Part shown: positions 43,852 to 52,844 of the stretch, in pieces | Position numbering within the stretch: position 1 is the first letter of the stretch | Layout of the letters: the number at the start of each line of letters is the position of its first letter | Source: JAZKDW01 sp040387375 | Lineage (GTDB): Bacteria > Pseudomonadota > Gammaproteobacteria > Burkholderiales > Burkholderiaceae_D | DNA length: 64,000 nucleotides | Assembly: GCA_040387375.1 (NCBI GenBank) | Contig: JAZKDW010000030.1 | Location: 1-64,000, forward strand | Direction: 5' to 3' | Notes under the pieces: generated by a model | Told to the model about the DNA's origin: nothing | The model's input: the letters and a program-made list of their open reading frames with translations, nothing else | The model's database searches: none | Translations under genes and position numbers: made by a program

Positions 43852-44730
43852 TTATTGTAATACACCCGACTCGCGCAATGCCGCGCGGACGGTTTCATGG
43901 TATTCCGCCGCCAGCGGAACCAGCGGCAAACGAATACCGGCTGGCATCAGCCCCATTTCGGCCATTGCCCATTTTATGGGCACCGGATTGGGCTCGACGA
44001 ATAATTTGTTATGTAGCGGCAATACCTTGTTATTCAATCTGACCGCTTCCGCAACGTTTCCGTTCATTGCCGCAACACATAATGCATGCATGTCGCGCGG
44101 CGCGATATTGGCCGTCACTGAAATATTGCCCTTCGCACCACAGAACATCAGTGCCATCGCTGTCGCATCATCGCCTGAATACACCGAAAATGCCTTCGGA
44201 AGCAGCCGCATCAAATCGGTTCCGCGGGCAAGATTGCCGGTCGCATCCTTGAGGCCGATGATGCCAGGCACTTCTGCCAGACGAAGGATGGTCTCATTGG
44301 CCATGTCGGCAACAGTTCGGCCGGGCACATTGTAAAGAATGGCAGGTAAATCAACCGCTTCGACGATTTTCCTGAAATGCTGGTACATGCCCTCTTGCGT
44401 CGGACGGTTGTAGTAAGGCACCACCAGCAGCGATGCATCCGCCCCGACTTTTTTTGCGTAATGTGTCAGTTCGACCGCTTCGGCCGTCGAATTGCCGCCG
44501 GTGCCGGCGATGACCGGCACACGTCCCGCAGTGTGTTCCACCGCGATCTTGATGAGTTCGGTATGCTCGTCGACTGCAACAGTCGGCGATTCGCCGGTCG
44601 TGCCGACAATGACAATGCCGTCGGTACCTTCGGCGATATGCCAGTCGATCAGCTTGCGCAGGCCGGGCAAGTCAAGACTGCCGTCCGCGTGCATGGGGGT
44701 GACGATTGCTACTATGCTGCCCTGGATCAT
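43852..44730 (-). CDS. dapA: 4-hydroxy-tetrahydrodipicolinate synthase
   Basis: DapA condenses pyruvate and aspartate semialdehyde in lysine/DAP biosynthesis. The 292-residue TIM-barrel protein has the Schiff-base Lys161 (GLKDATGN), the catalytic Tyr133 (YNVPGRT) with Arg138, and Thr44/Thr45 in VGTTGE. All active-site residues are present and the length is exact. It lies between a methyltransferase gene and bamC. Confidence 0.97.
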   Translation of the reverse strand: MIQGSIVAIVTPMHADGSLDLPGLRKLIDWHIAEGTDGIVIVGTTGESPTVAVDEHTELIKIAVEHTAGRVPVIAGTGGNSTAEAVELTHYAKKVGADASLLVVPYYNRPTQEGMYQHFRKIVEAVDLPAILYNVPGRTVADMANETILRLAEVPGIIGLKDATGNLARGTDLMRLLPKAFSVYSGDDATAMALMFCGAKGNISVTANIAPRDMHALCVAAMNGNVAEAVRLNNKVLPLHNKLFVEPNPVPIKWAMAEMGLMPAGIRLPLVPLAAEYHETVRAALRESGVLQ

Positions 44731-44814
44731 GGTGATGTTATTGCAGAAATAGGGAAAAGTCCGATTGTAGCGGATAGCCCGTGGGCATGGTGCAGTCTTG
44801 GCCGGAATATGGGT

Positions 44815-45435
44815 TCAAAACAAACGTAAATTGTGCGGCGCGCGACCGGAAACCCTCTTTACCGCGCAGATCCGCTGCACCATGGCTGGCCGGGGCTGGT
44901 CGATAAAACCATCTTCGTAGGCAATGACACGCAGGGCATGGGCGGCGCCTGCGTGCGCCAGGTCGAGCAATTCGCCGGGGCCGAGCAGAAAATCGGGATT
45001 GGATGGTTTGCCGAATGCGCCGTTGCCCTGTGCAAAAGTTTCATAAATGAGCACACCATCCGGCGCCAGGCTGGTTATCAGATGGGGAAACAGCGGACGG
45101 TGCAGATAATTGGTCACCACGATGCCGGCAAATCGATCCGCCGCGAATGGCCATACAAACGGCTGATCGCCGCCGCTCTCGAGGTCGATCTGCAATGCGG
45201 TGATCCGCTCGCCCGCGACCCCGTCGCCCGCGACCCGGTCGCCCGCGACCCGGGCCAATGCCGCGGCATCACGATCGGCCGCCAGCACGTCATGCCCCAT
45301 CGCCGCCAGCAAACGGGCATGCCGTCCGCCGCCGCAGGCCAGATCGAGCACCTCGCCGGTCGGAATCAATGGCGCAAAACGCCTCACCCACAAAGACGGC
45401 TGATCAACGCCGATCACCGGATGCGCCGCCATCAT
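44815..45435 (-). CDS. SAM-dependent class I methyltransferase
   Basis: This is a 206-residue Rossmann methyltransferase with motif I VLDLACGGGRHARLLAAMGHDVLAADRD and the later VVTNYLHRPLFPHLITSLAPDGVLIYETFAQGN. It resembles TehB/tellurite-resistance-type methyltransferases, but the substrate is unknown. Between residues ~60 and 76 the chain contains three 5-residue repeats (VAGDR, VAGDG, VAGER) encoded by a 15-bp tandem repeat. It lies 7 bp after trpS in the same operon. Confidence 0.85.
   Translation of the reverse strand: MMAAHPVIGVDQPSLWVRRFAPLIPTGEVLDLACGGGRHARLLAAMGHDVLAADRDAAALARVAGDRVAGDGVAGERITALQIDLESGGDQPFVWPFAADRFAGIVVTNYLHRPLFPHLITSLAPDGVLIYETFAQGNGAFGKPSNPDFLLGPGELLDLAHAGAAHALRVIAYEDGFIDQPRPAMVQRICAVKRVSGRAPHNLRLF
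45209..45253. repeat. 15-bp tandem repeat, three copies, in frame
   Basis: The unit GTCGCCCGCGACCCG is repeated three times (one base differs at the edges of the first copy) inside the methyltransferase gene. Copy-number changes would keep the frame and add or remove five residues in a surface loop after motif I. Confidence 0.85.
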
Positions 45436-45442
45436 TTCGCCC

Positions 45443-46645
45443 TCATTTATAACTGAGGCCCATCACGTCGCGGACATCGCGCATTGTTTCCTGCGCCAGC
45501 GTGCGCGCCTTGCCGCAACCGTCGGCCACGATTGCCCGTACCAACGCGGGATCGTCAAGATAACGTTGCGCACGTTCGCGCATCGGCTCCTGCTCTTTCA
45601 GGATCGCATCGATGACCGGCTGCTTGCATTCAAGACAACCGATGCCGGCGGTCGTACAGCCCTTCACCACCCAATCCCGGGTAGTGTCGTCGGAATACAC
45701 CTGATGCAGCTGCCATACCGGACATTTTTCCGGGTTGCCCGGGTCCGTGCGGCGCACGCGTGCAGGGTCGGTCGGCATGGTGCGGATTTTTTTGGTGACG
45801 GAATCCCTGTCCTCGCGCAAGGTAATCGCGTTGCCGTAGCTCTTGGACATCTTCGCCCCATCCAGCCCGGGCAAGCGGGATGCCTCGGTCAGCAGCGATT
45901 GCGGCTCGACCAGAATCTTTTTGGTGCTGCCGGTGAAATACGCGAGCAACAATTCACGCTCCCCCGCCGACAGGCTGCCCGCCTTCTCCAGCATCGTCCC
46001 GGCTTGGGCAAGAGCCTCCTTGCTGCCCTGTTCCTGATACTGGCCGCGCAGTTCGTTGTAGCTTTTCCCTGCCTTGCCGCCGAGTTTCCGGACCGCTTCA
46101 CGCGCCTTGTCCTCGAACCCTTTTTCCCTGCCGTACAGATGATTGAAACGGCGCGCGATTTCACGCATCATTTCCACGTGCGGCACCTGGTCTTCGCCGA
46201 CCGGCACCTTGCTGGCACGATAAATCAGCACGTCCGCCGCCTGCAGCAACGGATAGCCGAGAAAACCATAGGTCGCGAGGTCGCGGTCGGCCAGCTTCTC
46301 CTGCTGATCCTTGTAAGTCGGCACACGCTCCAGCCAGCCCAGCGGTGTCACCATCGACAACAGCAAATGCAGTTCGGCATGCTCGGGCACCTTGGACTGG
46401 ATGAAGATCGGCGCCTTGGCCGGATCGATGCCCGCGGCCAGCCAGTCAATCACCATATCCCAGACGCTGGCCTCGATCACGCTCGGATCGTCGTAATGAG
46501 TAGTCAGCGCGTGCCAGTCGGCGACAAAAAACAGGCAGGGCAGTTCGGACTGCAGCCTGATCCAGTTTTTCAGCGCGCCATGGTAGTGGCCAAGGTGCAT
46601 TGCGCCCGTGGGACGCATGCCGGAAACAACGCGGTCAGTAAACAT
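45443..46645 (-). CDS. trpS: Tryptophanyl-tRNA synthetase
   Basis: TrpS charges tRNA-Trp. The 400-residue class I synthetase has the HIGH-type motif HLGHYHGALKNW and the GAKMSKSYGNAI signature. The protein is longer than E. coli TrpS because of an insert around residues 165-215 (GREKGFEDKAREAVRKLGG to AQAGTMLEKAG), a form common in betaproteobacteria. It sits between the M50 protease and the methyltransferase genes. Confidence 0.96.
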   Translation of the reverse strand: MFTDRVVSGMRPTGAMHLGHYHGALKNWIRLQSELPCLFFVADWHALTTHYDDPSVIEASVWDMVIDWLAAGIDPAKAPIFIQSKVPEHAELHLLLSMVTPLGWLERVPTYKDQQEKLADRDLATYGFLGYPLLQAADVLIYRASKVPVGEDQVPHVEMMREIARRFNHLYGREKGFEDKAREAVRKLGGKAGKSYNELRGQYQEQGSKEALAQAGTMLEKAGSLSAGERELLLAYFTGSTKKILVEPQSLLTEASRLPGLDGAKMSKSYGNAITLREDRDSVTKKIRTMPTDPARVRRTDPGNPEKCPVWQLHQVYSDDTTRDWVVKGCTTAGIGCLECKQPVIDAILKEQEPMRERAQRYLDDPALVRAIVADGCGKARTLAQETMRDVRDVMGLSYK

Positions 46646-46651
46646 AGTCGG

Positions 46652-47308
46652 TCAATTCAGTAAAAAAGTCAGAGGAGCGACAAGCAGCTTCAGCGCCGCA
46701 TGGGCGATTGTCATCACCGGCACCATCCAGTAATGCAGCACTTTAAGAAACACCAATGCTAATACGACAAAAAAGCCGTATGGCTCAAGTTGCGCAAACT
46801 TGTACGCATATTTGTGCGGCAGCAGGCTGGTCATGATGCGCCCGCCGTCCAGCGGCGGTATCGGGAACAGGTTGAACGCGAATATCACGAGATTGGTGAT
46901 GATGCCAGCCTCGGCCATGCGCACGAAGAAATCGCCGCCGTCCTGCCACGGGCTCAACGCCATCCTCAGCAACATCCACATCAGTGCCATCACCAGGTTC
47001 GCCGCCGGTCCGGCCAGGGCGACCCATGCCATGTCGCGTTTCGGATTGCGCAGCCTGCCAAATTCGACCGGAACCGGTTTTGCATAACCGAACAGGAACG
47101 GACTGCCGGCCACGAACAGCGCGATTGGAATCAGCAGCGTACCGATCGGATCGATGTGCCGGATCGGATTGAGGCTCATGCGTCCCTGGGAATACGCGGT
47201 GTTGTCGCCAAAATACCTGGCGGCGTAGGCATGTGCGGCTTCGTGCAACGTGATGGCGAAAAGTATCGGCAACGCGTACACGGAAAAAGTTTGTATGAGT
47301 TCGTTCAT
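46652..47308 (-). CDS. Site-2-protease-like M50 metallopeptidase
   Basis: This is a 218-residue polytopic membrane peptidase. It has the zinc-binding HEAAH in TLHEAAHAYAARYFGD and the third-ligand motif IPPLDGGRIM, with about five hydrophobic segments. The compact size and lack of PDZ or CBS domains put it with the YwhC-type minimal M50 proteins that commonly sit beside trpS in Burkholderiales. The substrate is unknown. Confidence 0.9.
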   Translation of the reverse strand: MNELIQTFSVYALPILFAITLHEAAHAYAARYFGDNTAYSQGRMSLNPIRHIDPIGTLLIPIALFVAGSPFLFGYAKPVPVEFGRLRNPKRDMAWVALAGPAANLVMALMWMLLRMALSPWQDGGDFFVRMAEAGIITNLVIFAFNLFPIPPLDGGRIMTSLLPHKYAYKFAQLEPYGFFVVLALVFLKVLHYWMVPVMTIAHAALKLLVAPLTFLLN

Positions 47309-47383
47309 CGGCGGAATTCTATCAGAGGGGTAACCGCTGCCGGCGGCAGACAGGGGAAATGCTCATCGGACGGGTCGAATCGC

Positions 47384-48007
47384 TCAAAGGCTGAACCGCG
47401 CCGCATCGCCACGCCCCTGCCGCACCAGCACGGCTTCCTCGCCCGTGAGGTCGATCACCGTGGTCGGTTCGAGGCTGCAGGCGCCGCCATCGATCACCAG
47501 TTCGATCTGGCGCTCGAGCCGGTCCCGTATTTCATCCGGATCGGTCAGCGAATGCGGCTCGCCGGGCAGGATCAGCGTCGTGCTCAAAAGCGGCTGCCCC
47601 AGGTCCTCCAGCAATGCATGGGCAATCGCGTTTTCAGGCACCCGCAGGCCGATGGTCTTGCGTGATGGATGGCTGACGCGGCGCGGCACTTCCTTGGTCG
47701 CTTCCAGTATGAAGGTATAAGGACCGGGCGTCGCCGACTTCAGCATCCGGTACTGGCGATTGTCGATGTGGGCATACTGGGCGATTTCGCTGAGGTCACG
47801 GCACAGCAATGTCAGGTGATGTTTGTCATCGACGGCGCGGATGCGGCGCAGCCTCTCGACCGCGCTTTTGTCATCGAGATGGCACACCAGCGCATAACAG
47901 GAATCGGTCGGCAGCGCGACAATGCCGCCGGCATCGATGATCTGGCGCGCCTGCTTGATCAGGCGCAATTGCGGATTGCCCGGATGGATCTGAAAAAATT
48001 GACTCAT
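47384..48007 (-). CDS. YciO/YrdC/Sua5-family threonylcarbamoyl-AMP synthase-like protein
   Basis: This is a 207-residue YrdC-fold protein. It starts with the ATP-binding region GGIVALPTDSCYALVC, and further motifs are DKHHLTLLCRDLSEIAQYA, TPGPYTFIL and RKTIGLRVPEN. The length and pattern are of the YciO type. This protein is related to the enzyme that makes threonylcarbamoyl-AMP for tRNA t6A, though YciO itself is probably not the main t6A enzyme. It starts the operon running to the MBL gene. Confidence 0.88.
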   Translation of the reverse strand: MSQFFQIHPGNPQLRLIKQARQIIDAGGIVALPTDSCYALVCHLDDKSAVERLRRIRAVDDKHHLTLLCRDLSEIAQYAHIDNRQYRMLKSATPGPYTFILEATKEVPRRVSHPSRKTIGLRVPENAIAHALLEDLGQPLLSTTLILPGEPHSLTDPDEIRDRLERQIELVIDGGACSLEPTTVIDLTGEEAVLVRQGRGDAARFSL

Positions 48008-48079
48008 GAAATAGATATACCAATAAAAACGGCGGCAACCGTCAGGCTACCGCCGATGGACAAAGAGCAAAACTAATGT

Positions 48080-48241
48080 TAAGTACCCGCCCGAAATAAA
48101 TTGTGAGTGTCTGCGGCCCTGACCGGCGCGCTGCGGCGTTGCCCGGCCCTTGCAGTGCCAGCACTGCGGCGGCCCGGGCGCCTTGCATCACATCCGATCA
48201 GGACCACATCCATCTCCCAATCTATTCCGGACGGGTACTTA
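48080..48241. mobile_element. 162-bp MITE-like element with inverted terminal repeats
   Basis: The stretch is bounded by 24-bp inverted repeats matching at 21 positions, beginning TAAGTACCCGYCCGRAATAR on both ends (48080-48103 and 48218-48241). The 114-bp core is GC rich and has no ORF. The last base lies 4 bp before the htpX stop. Single ends of the same sequence occur at 8563 and 58469. I see no certain target duplication, so mobility is inferred. Confidence 0.6.
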
Positions 48242-48245
48242 GCAA

Positions 48246-49118
48246 TTATAGTGTGCCGCGCAGTGCCGCAATACGCTTTTCAATCGGCGGATGGGTCGAA
48301 AACAGGTCCAGGAAACCAGGCTTGTCGTTAATGCCGAGCGTGGCGATGGATTCCGGCAGGCTGCTCGCCGGCGCACCGCCCAGACGCGCCAGCGCCCTGA
48401 CCATCGGTTGCGGGCTGCCAAGCAGCGTCGCAGACCCGGCATCGGCCCGGAATTCACGATGCCGGGAAAACCAGGCAACGATCATTGAGGCGGCAATACC
48501 GAACACGATCTGACACACCAGCACCGTGACCATATAACCGATGCCACCACCACCATTGTTGTCACGCGAAAGGGCGCGGTCGACGATAAAACCGACCACA
48601 CGCGACAGGAACACAACGAAGGTATTGACCACCCCTTGCACCAGCATCATGGTAACCATGTCGCCGTTGGCGACGTGCGCCACTTCGTGTCCCAGCACTG
48701 CCTCGACCTCTTCCTTGGTCATCGATTGCAACAGGCCGCTGGACACCGCAACCAGGGCCGAATTCTTGAACGCGCCGGTCGCAAATGCATTCGGCTCGCC
48801 TTCGTACACCGCAACTTCCGGCATCGCAATGCCGGCGCGATCGGCAAGTTTTTTAACGGTATCAACCAGCCACAGCTCGGTCGAACTGGACGGCGTCTCG
48901 ATGACTTGCAAATGCATGGTCCACTTTGCCATCGGTTTACTGATGAGCAAGGAGATGATCGACCCGGTGAAGCCGACCACCAGTGAAAACACCGCCAGCA
49001 TCGGCAGGTTGAGACCGGCCGAGGTCAGGAACCGGTCGGCGCCCAATAGCGACAACACAATGGTCATCACCGCGATGACGGCAATATTCGTCGCCAGGAA
49101 CAGGAAAATTCGCTTCAT
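48246..49118 (-). CDS. htpX: Membrane zinc metalloprotease HtpX
   Basis: HtpX is a heat-inducible M48 protease that degrades misfolded membrane proteins together with FtsH. The ATG at 49118 (MKRIFLFLATNIAVIAVMTI) has GGAGG upstream. The 290-residue product has two N-terminal membrane helices, the zinc motif VLGHEVAHVANGDMV and a further hydrophobic pair (VVNTFVVFLSRVVGF, YMVTVLVCQIVFGIAASMIVAW), then FRADAGSA with the third ligand Glu in REFRADAG. It is complete. Confidence 0.95.
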   Translation of the reverse strand: MKRIFLFLATNIAVIAVMTIVLSLLGADRFLTSAGLNLPMLAVFSLVVGFTGSIISLLISKPMAKWTMHLQVIETPSSSTELWLVDTVKKLADRAGIAMPEVAVYEGEPNAFATGAFKNSALVAVSSGLLQSMTKEEVEAVLGHEVAHVANGDMVTMMLVQGVVNTFVVFLSRVVGFIVDRALSRDNNGGGGIGYMVTVLVCQIVFGIAASMIVAWFSRHREFRADAGSATLLGSPQPMVRALARLGGAPASSLPESIATLGINDKPGFLDLFSTHPPIEKRIAALRGTL

Positions 49119-49211
49119 GCAAAGTCCTCCCATCAATAAACATTGTGTGTTATATGAGGCAGCCCGCCGGAAAGTTCAAGATGCGCTTGTTACAACATCC
49201 GGCAACAGGAT

Positions 49212-50048
49212 TTAAATACGCCAGTCATGCCAGACCGGTATCACGCCCCGCGGCAACGCCGGCAGCTTGCCCAGGTCGACGCGCGACTCGCCGGGTCCGT
49301 GAAAATCGGAACCGCGCGACGCCATCAAACCGTAACTGTTTGCCACTTTTGCGTATTGCTCGTACTGATCGACGGTATGGCTGCCGGTGGTGACTTCGAT
49401 TGCGGCGCCGCCCAGTTGCTTGAACTCATCGAACAGGGCGCCAAATTGAACCGGGCTGAAACTGTAGCGCCCCGGATGGGCGATGACGGCAATGCCGCCG
49501 GCGCCGCGAATCCAGGTGACTGCCTGCTGCAAGGTCGCCCAGCGATGCGGCACAAAACCCGGCTTGCCTTCAATCAGATATTTACGGAAGACATCGTTGA
49601 CGTCCCTGCAGACGCCAAGCTCGATGATGTAGCGCGCAAAATGCGTGCGGGAAATCAGGTCGGGATTGCCAACGAATTTCAGGGCGCCATCGAAGGCATC
49701 GGGAATGCCTGCCGCAGCAAGCTGTGCGGCCATCTCATGCGCGCGCCGCTCGCGGCCGGAGCGGGTGGCAGCCAGTCCCTGAACCAGGGCCTGATTCGTT
49801 TCATCGATTTGTAAACCGACGATATGCACGGTCTCGCCGGCCCAGGTGATCGAAATCTCGACACCGGCGACGTAAGGCAGGCCAAGGTCCGCGGCCGCCT
49901 TGCGTGCCTCGGCAATGCCATCGATTTCGTCATGGTCGGTCAACGCCCAGAGATCGACGCCATTGGCTTTGGCGCGTGCGGCCAGAGCCGTGGGCGACAG
50001 CATGCCGTCGGAAACATTGGAGTGGCAGTGAAGATCGACATTAAACAT
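49212..50048 (-). CDS. PHP-domain phosphoesterase (RNase AM/YciV-like)
   Basis: This is a 278-residue PHP metal hydrolase. It starts with the metal motif DLHCHSNVSDG, followed by LTDHDEIDGI, VEISITWAGETVHIVG, the late IAVIAHPGRY and SDFHGPGE, which together supply the trinuclear metal site. The length and motifs fit RNase AM/YciV, a 5'-3' exonuclease that trims rRNA 5' ends in E. coli. It is usually next to the YciO gene, as here apart from htpX and the small element in between. Confidence 0.88.
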   Translation of the reverse strand: MFNVDLHCHSNVSDGMLSPTALAARAKANGVDLWALTDHDEIDGIAEARKAAADLGLPYVAGVEISITWAGETVHIVGLQIDETNQALVQGLAATRSGRERRAHEMAAQLAAAGIPDAFDGALKFVGNPDLISRTHFARYIIELGVCRDVNDVFRKYLIEGKPGFVPHRWATLQQAVTWIRGAGGIAVIAHPGRYSFSPVQFGALFDEFKQLGGAAIEVTTGSHTVDQYEQYAKVANSYGLMASRGSDFHGPGESRVDLGKLPALPRGVIPVWHDWRI

Positions 50049-50145
50049 GCGTAATGGGCGGTTTGATCGGCGAAGTCGGAAAAGGATAATTGTACGCCGC
50101 TTGGGCTGCTCCTGCTCCGCTACGTCGGCATGTGCACAACGAACG

Positions 50146-51021
50146 TTAGCTCAGAAACTCCTCGATCACCTTCGCCAGCGCCTCCGGTTGGTCATGATGC
50201 ACCATGTGGCCGGCGCCCTTCAGGTTGACCACGGTCGGATTCGGCATGATCTCCCTGCGCCGCTTGATTTCAACGCCCGGATCGGCACTGGCATCCAGCC
50301 AGCGCCAGTTCTCGATGTGCTCGGCCTCGACCCACAATACCGGGGCGGTGATGGCTTTCCAGCATGCGAAGGTTTCCTCCAACCGGTATAACACCGGATT
50401 GACGAGCCTGTGTGCCGGATCGCCAAGGATTTCCCACATGCCGGCCGCATTTTGCGCAGCCCAGTGGCCCGACAGGAAAGCGGCGCGCTCATCGGTCAGG
50501 CGCGGATTGTTTTTTTGCAGACGGGCGGCCACCGCCGCTTGCGTCGCGTACGGACGCATGGCGGGCGGCGTACGTAATCCATCCAGCCATTTTACATAGC
50601 GCCCAGGCGCGTCTTCGGGCCGGGTGGCCGGCATGCCGATGCCTTCCAGGTTGATCAGTTTTTTAATCCGGGCCGGACGCACGCCGGCGTAGACGCTGAC
50701 CACATTACCCCCCATGCTGTGGCCGAGCAGGTTCACCGGCTCGTCGGGCGAATAGTGGTCCAGTATCACATCGAGGTCGCCCATGTAGTCGGGAAACCAG
50801 TAGGTGTCGGCCGCCACCCTGTCGGTCAAGCCATATCCGCGCCAGTCCGGCGCGATCACATGCCAGTCGCGCTGCAGGCAATCGACCATGAACTGGAACG
50901 ATGCCGACACATCCATCCAGCCGTGCGTCATGAACAGTTTCGGTGCGCCTTCGTTGCCCCAGTGACGAATGTGATACCGCAAGCCGCGTACCGTGATAAA
51001 TTCCGAACGAGATGGTTTCAT
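50146..51021 (-). CDS. Alpha/beta hydrolase
   Basis: This is a 291-residue alpha/beta hydrolase. The ATG at 51021 (MKPSRSEFITVRGLRYHIRH) is preferred over the longer frame. It has MTHGWMDVSASFQFMVDCL with the oxyanion-hole region, nucleophile Ser in LLGHSMGGNVV, and the last His in GAGHMVHHDQPEAL. It is divergent from the acyl-CoA synthetase gene. The substrate is unknown. Confidence 0.85.
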   Translation of the reverse strand: MKPSRSEFITVRGLRYHIRHWGNEGAPKLFMTHGWMDVSASFQFMVDCLQRDWHVIAPDWRGYGLTDRVAADTYWFPDYMGDLDVILDHYSPDEPVNLLGHSMGGNVVSVYAGVRPARIKKLINLEGIGMPATRPEDAPGRYVKWLDGLRTPPAMRPYATQAAVAARLQKNNPRLTDERAAFLSGHWAAQNAAGMWEILGDPAHRLVNPVLYRLEETFACWKAITAPVLWVEAEHIENWRWLDASADPGVEIKRRREIMPNPTVVNLKGAGHMVHHDQPEALAKVIEEFLS

Positions 51022-51104
51022 GATGAGTGCCCCGGCACAGACCGGAGAGAAAATTAAAAAATCAGAAGCAGCCATGGAACGACACTGCTTCAAGATAATG
51101 AATA

Positions 51105-51116
51105 GAACGACCGTTC
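51105..51116. promoter_or_regulatory. Putative TetR-type operator upstream of acyl-CoA synthetase
   Basis: GAACGACCGTTC is an inverted repeat (GAACG-NN-CGTTC) of the kind bound by TetR-family regulators of fatty-acid and acyl-CoA genes. It lies 22 bp upstream of the synthetase ATG, within the expected promoter. No TetR gene is adjacent. Confidence 0.45.
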
Positions 51117-51137
51117 GATAATTATACCGGAGACATC

Positions 51138-52844
51138 ATGATATCTGCCAGCAACACGGCGCCACAAGACAATTACGACCAGCTTTACCAGCAATTCCGC
51201 TGGCACGTGCCGGCCGAATTCAACATTGCCGAAGTCTGTTGCGCCCGCTGGGCCGGCGACAGGACGCGCATCGCGATCCACTACGAAGACGACGCCGGCG
51301 TCAGCGCCACACTCACCTATGCCGACCTGCAGTCACAAGCGAACCGGTTGTCCAATGTGTTGGCGCAGGCAGGCGTCAGGCGCGGTGACCGGGTCGCGAT
51401 CATGCTGCCGCAACGCCCCGAAGCCGCGATCGCCCATATCGCCTGCCAGCAGGCCGGCGCCATCGCGATGCCGCTGTCGATCCTGTTCGGCCCCGAGGCG
51501 CTGGAATACCGCTTGCAAGACAGTGAAGCCGCGGTCGCGATTGTCGACGATGCCGGGCTGGCCAATCTGAATGAAATTCGCGCCGCCTGCCCGGCGCTGC
51601 GGCAGGTGATTGCGGTCGATTGCCCTGCGTCCGCAGCGCTCGACTGGCAGACGGCGCTGGCGAAAGCCGCTCCCGCTTTCACGCCGGTCAAGACAATGGC
51701 CTGCGATCCCGCCATCCTGATCTATACCAGCGGCACCACCGGCGCACCGAAAGGCGCGCTGATACCGCAATCGGCAATTCTCGGCAACCTGACCGGCTTC
51801 GTCGCATCGCAGAACTGGTTTCCCCAGGATGGTGACGTATTCTGGTCGCCTGCCGACTGGTCGTGGACCGGGGGCCTGATGGATGCGCTGCTGCCGACGC
51901 TGTATTTCGGCAAGCCCATCGTTGGTTATCGTGGCCGGTTTTCCGCCGACACCGCTTTTTATCTGCTGGAAAAATACGGCGTCACCAACACCTTCCTGTT
52001 CCCTACCGCGCTGAAGATGATGATGAAGGCTGTCCCGGCGCCGCGGGAAAAATTCAAGCTCAGGCTGCGCGCCATCATGAGTGCCGGCGAAGCGGTGGGC
52101 GACACGGTTTTCAACTGGGGCCAGTCCGCGCTCGGGATCACGATCAACGAGATGTTCGGCCAGACCGAGATGAATTACATCGTCGGCAATAGCGCCGGAC
52201 AATGGCCGGCAAAACCCGGCAGCATGGGCCGCCCCTACCCCGGCCATCGGGTCGCGGTGATCGATGAAGACGGCAAGGTGGTAAAGCCGGGCGACACCGG
52301 CGACGTTGCGGTCCACCGCCAGGATTTGCATGGCGATCCCGACCCGGTGTTTTTCATCGAATACTGGAAAAACCCGGACGCAACCGCACAGAAATACAGC
52401 GGCGACTGGTGCCGCACGGGCGATCTGGCGTCGATGGATGAAGACGGTTACCTGTGGTACCAGGGACGGGCCGACGATATGTTCAAGGCCGCCGGCTATC
52501 GCATCGGGCCTTCCGAAATCGAGAATTGCCTGGTCCGGCATCCGGCCGTCGCCAACGCCGCCGTGGTGCCCAAACCGAGTGCCGAGCGCGGCAATATCGT
52601 CAAGGCATTCATCGTCCTGACACCCGGCCAGAAACGCAGCAGGGCCGCCGACGACAAGCTGATCGCCGACCTGCAGGCGCATGTGCGCGGCAAACTGGCG
52701 CCCTATGAATATCCGAAGGAAATCGAGTTCATCGATGAGTTGCCGATGACCACTACCGGCAAGGTGCAGCGCCGCGTGCTGCGCCTGATGGAAGAAGAGC
52801 GGGCGGCGCAGTCAGGGCGATTGCATGAAGGGTCAACGTTTTAG
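51138..52844 (+). CDS. Acyl-CoA synthetase (AMP-forming), 3' end replaced by IS
   Basis: This adenylate-forming ligase activates a short or medium acid with ATP and CoA. It contains the AMP-binding signature LIYTSGTTGAPKGAL, the motif GQTEMNYIVGNSAG, TGDLASMDEDGYLWYQGRADDMFKAAGYRIGPSEIE and the catalytic-lysine motif TTTGKVQRRVLRLME. It resembles acetyl-CoA-synthetase-like MACS enzymes. The native frame runs to Gln558 (52811). The last ten residues (SGRLHEGSTF) and the stop come from the inserted IS end. The original end, AAQ-SSS-stop, is found intact across the insertion at 59045-59065. All motifs lie upstream, so activity is probably kept. Confidence 0.88.
   Translation: MISASNTAPQDNYDQLYQQFRWHVPAEFNIAEVCCARWAGDRTRIAIHYEDDAGVSATLTYADLQSQANRLSNVLAQAGVRRGDRVAIMLPQRPEAAIAHIACQQAGAIAMPLSILFGPEALEYRLQDSEAAVAIVDDAGLANLNEIRAACPALRQVIAVDCPASAALDWQTALAKAAPAFTPVKTMACDPAILIYTSGTTGAPKGALIPQSAILGNLTGFVASQNWFPQDGDVFWSPADWSWTGGLMDALLPTLYFGKPIVGYRGRFSADTAFYLLEKYGVTNTFLFPTALKMMMKAVPAPREKFKLRLRAIMSAGEAVGDTVFNWGQSALGITINEMFGQTEMNYIVGNSAGQWPAKPGSMGRPYPGHRVAVIDEDGKVVKPGDTGDVAVHRQDLHGDPDPVFFIEYWKNPDATAQKYSGDWCRTGDLASMDEDGYLWYQGRADDMFKAAGYRIGPSEIENCLVRHPAVANAAVVPKPSAERGNIVKAFIVLTPGQKRSRAADDKLIADLQAHVRGKLAPYEYPKEIEFIDELPMTTTGKVQRRVLRLMEEERAAQSGRLHEGSTF
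52803..52812 (+). repeat. Left target-site duplication of the ISAs1 insertion
   Basis: GCGGCGCAGT directly precedes the left IS end and is repeated directly after the right IS end at 59045-59054. A 10-bp duplication is within the range reported for ISAs1-family elements. Confidence 0.88.
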
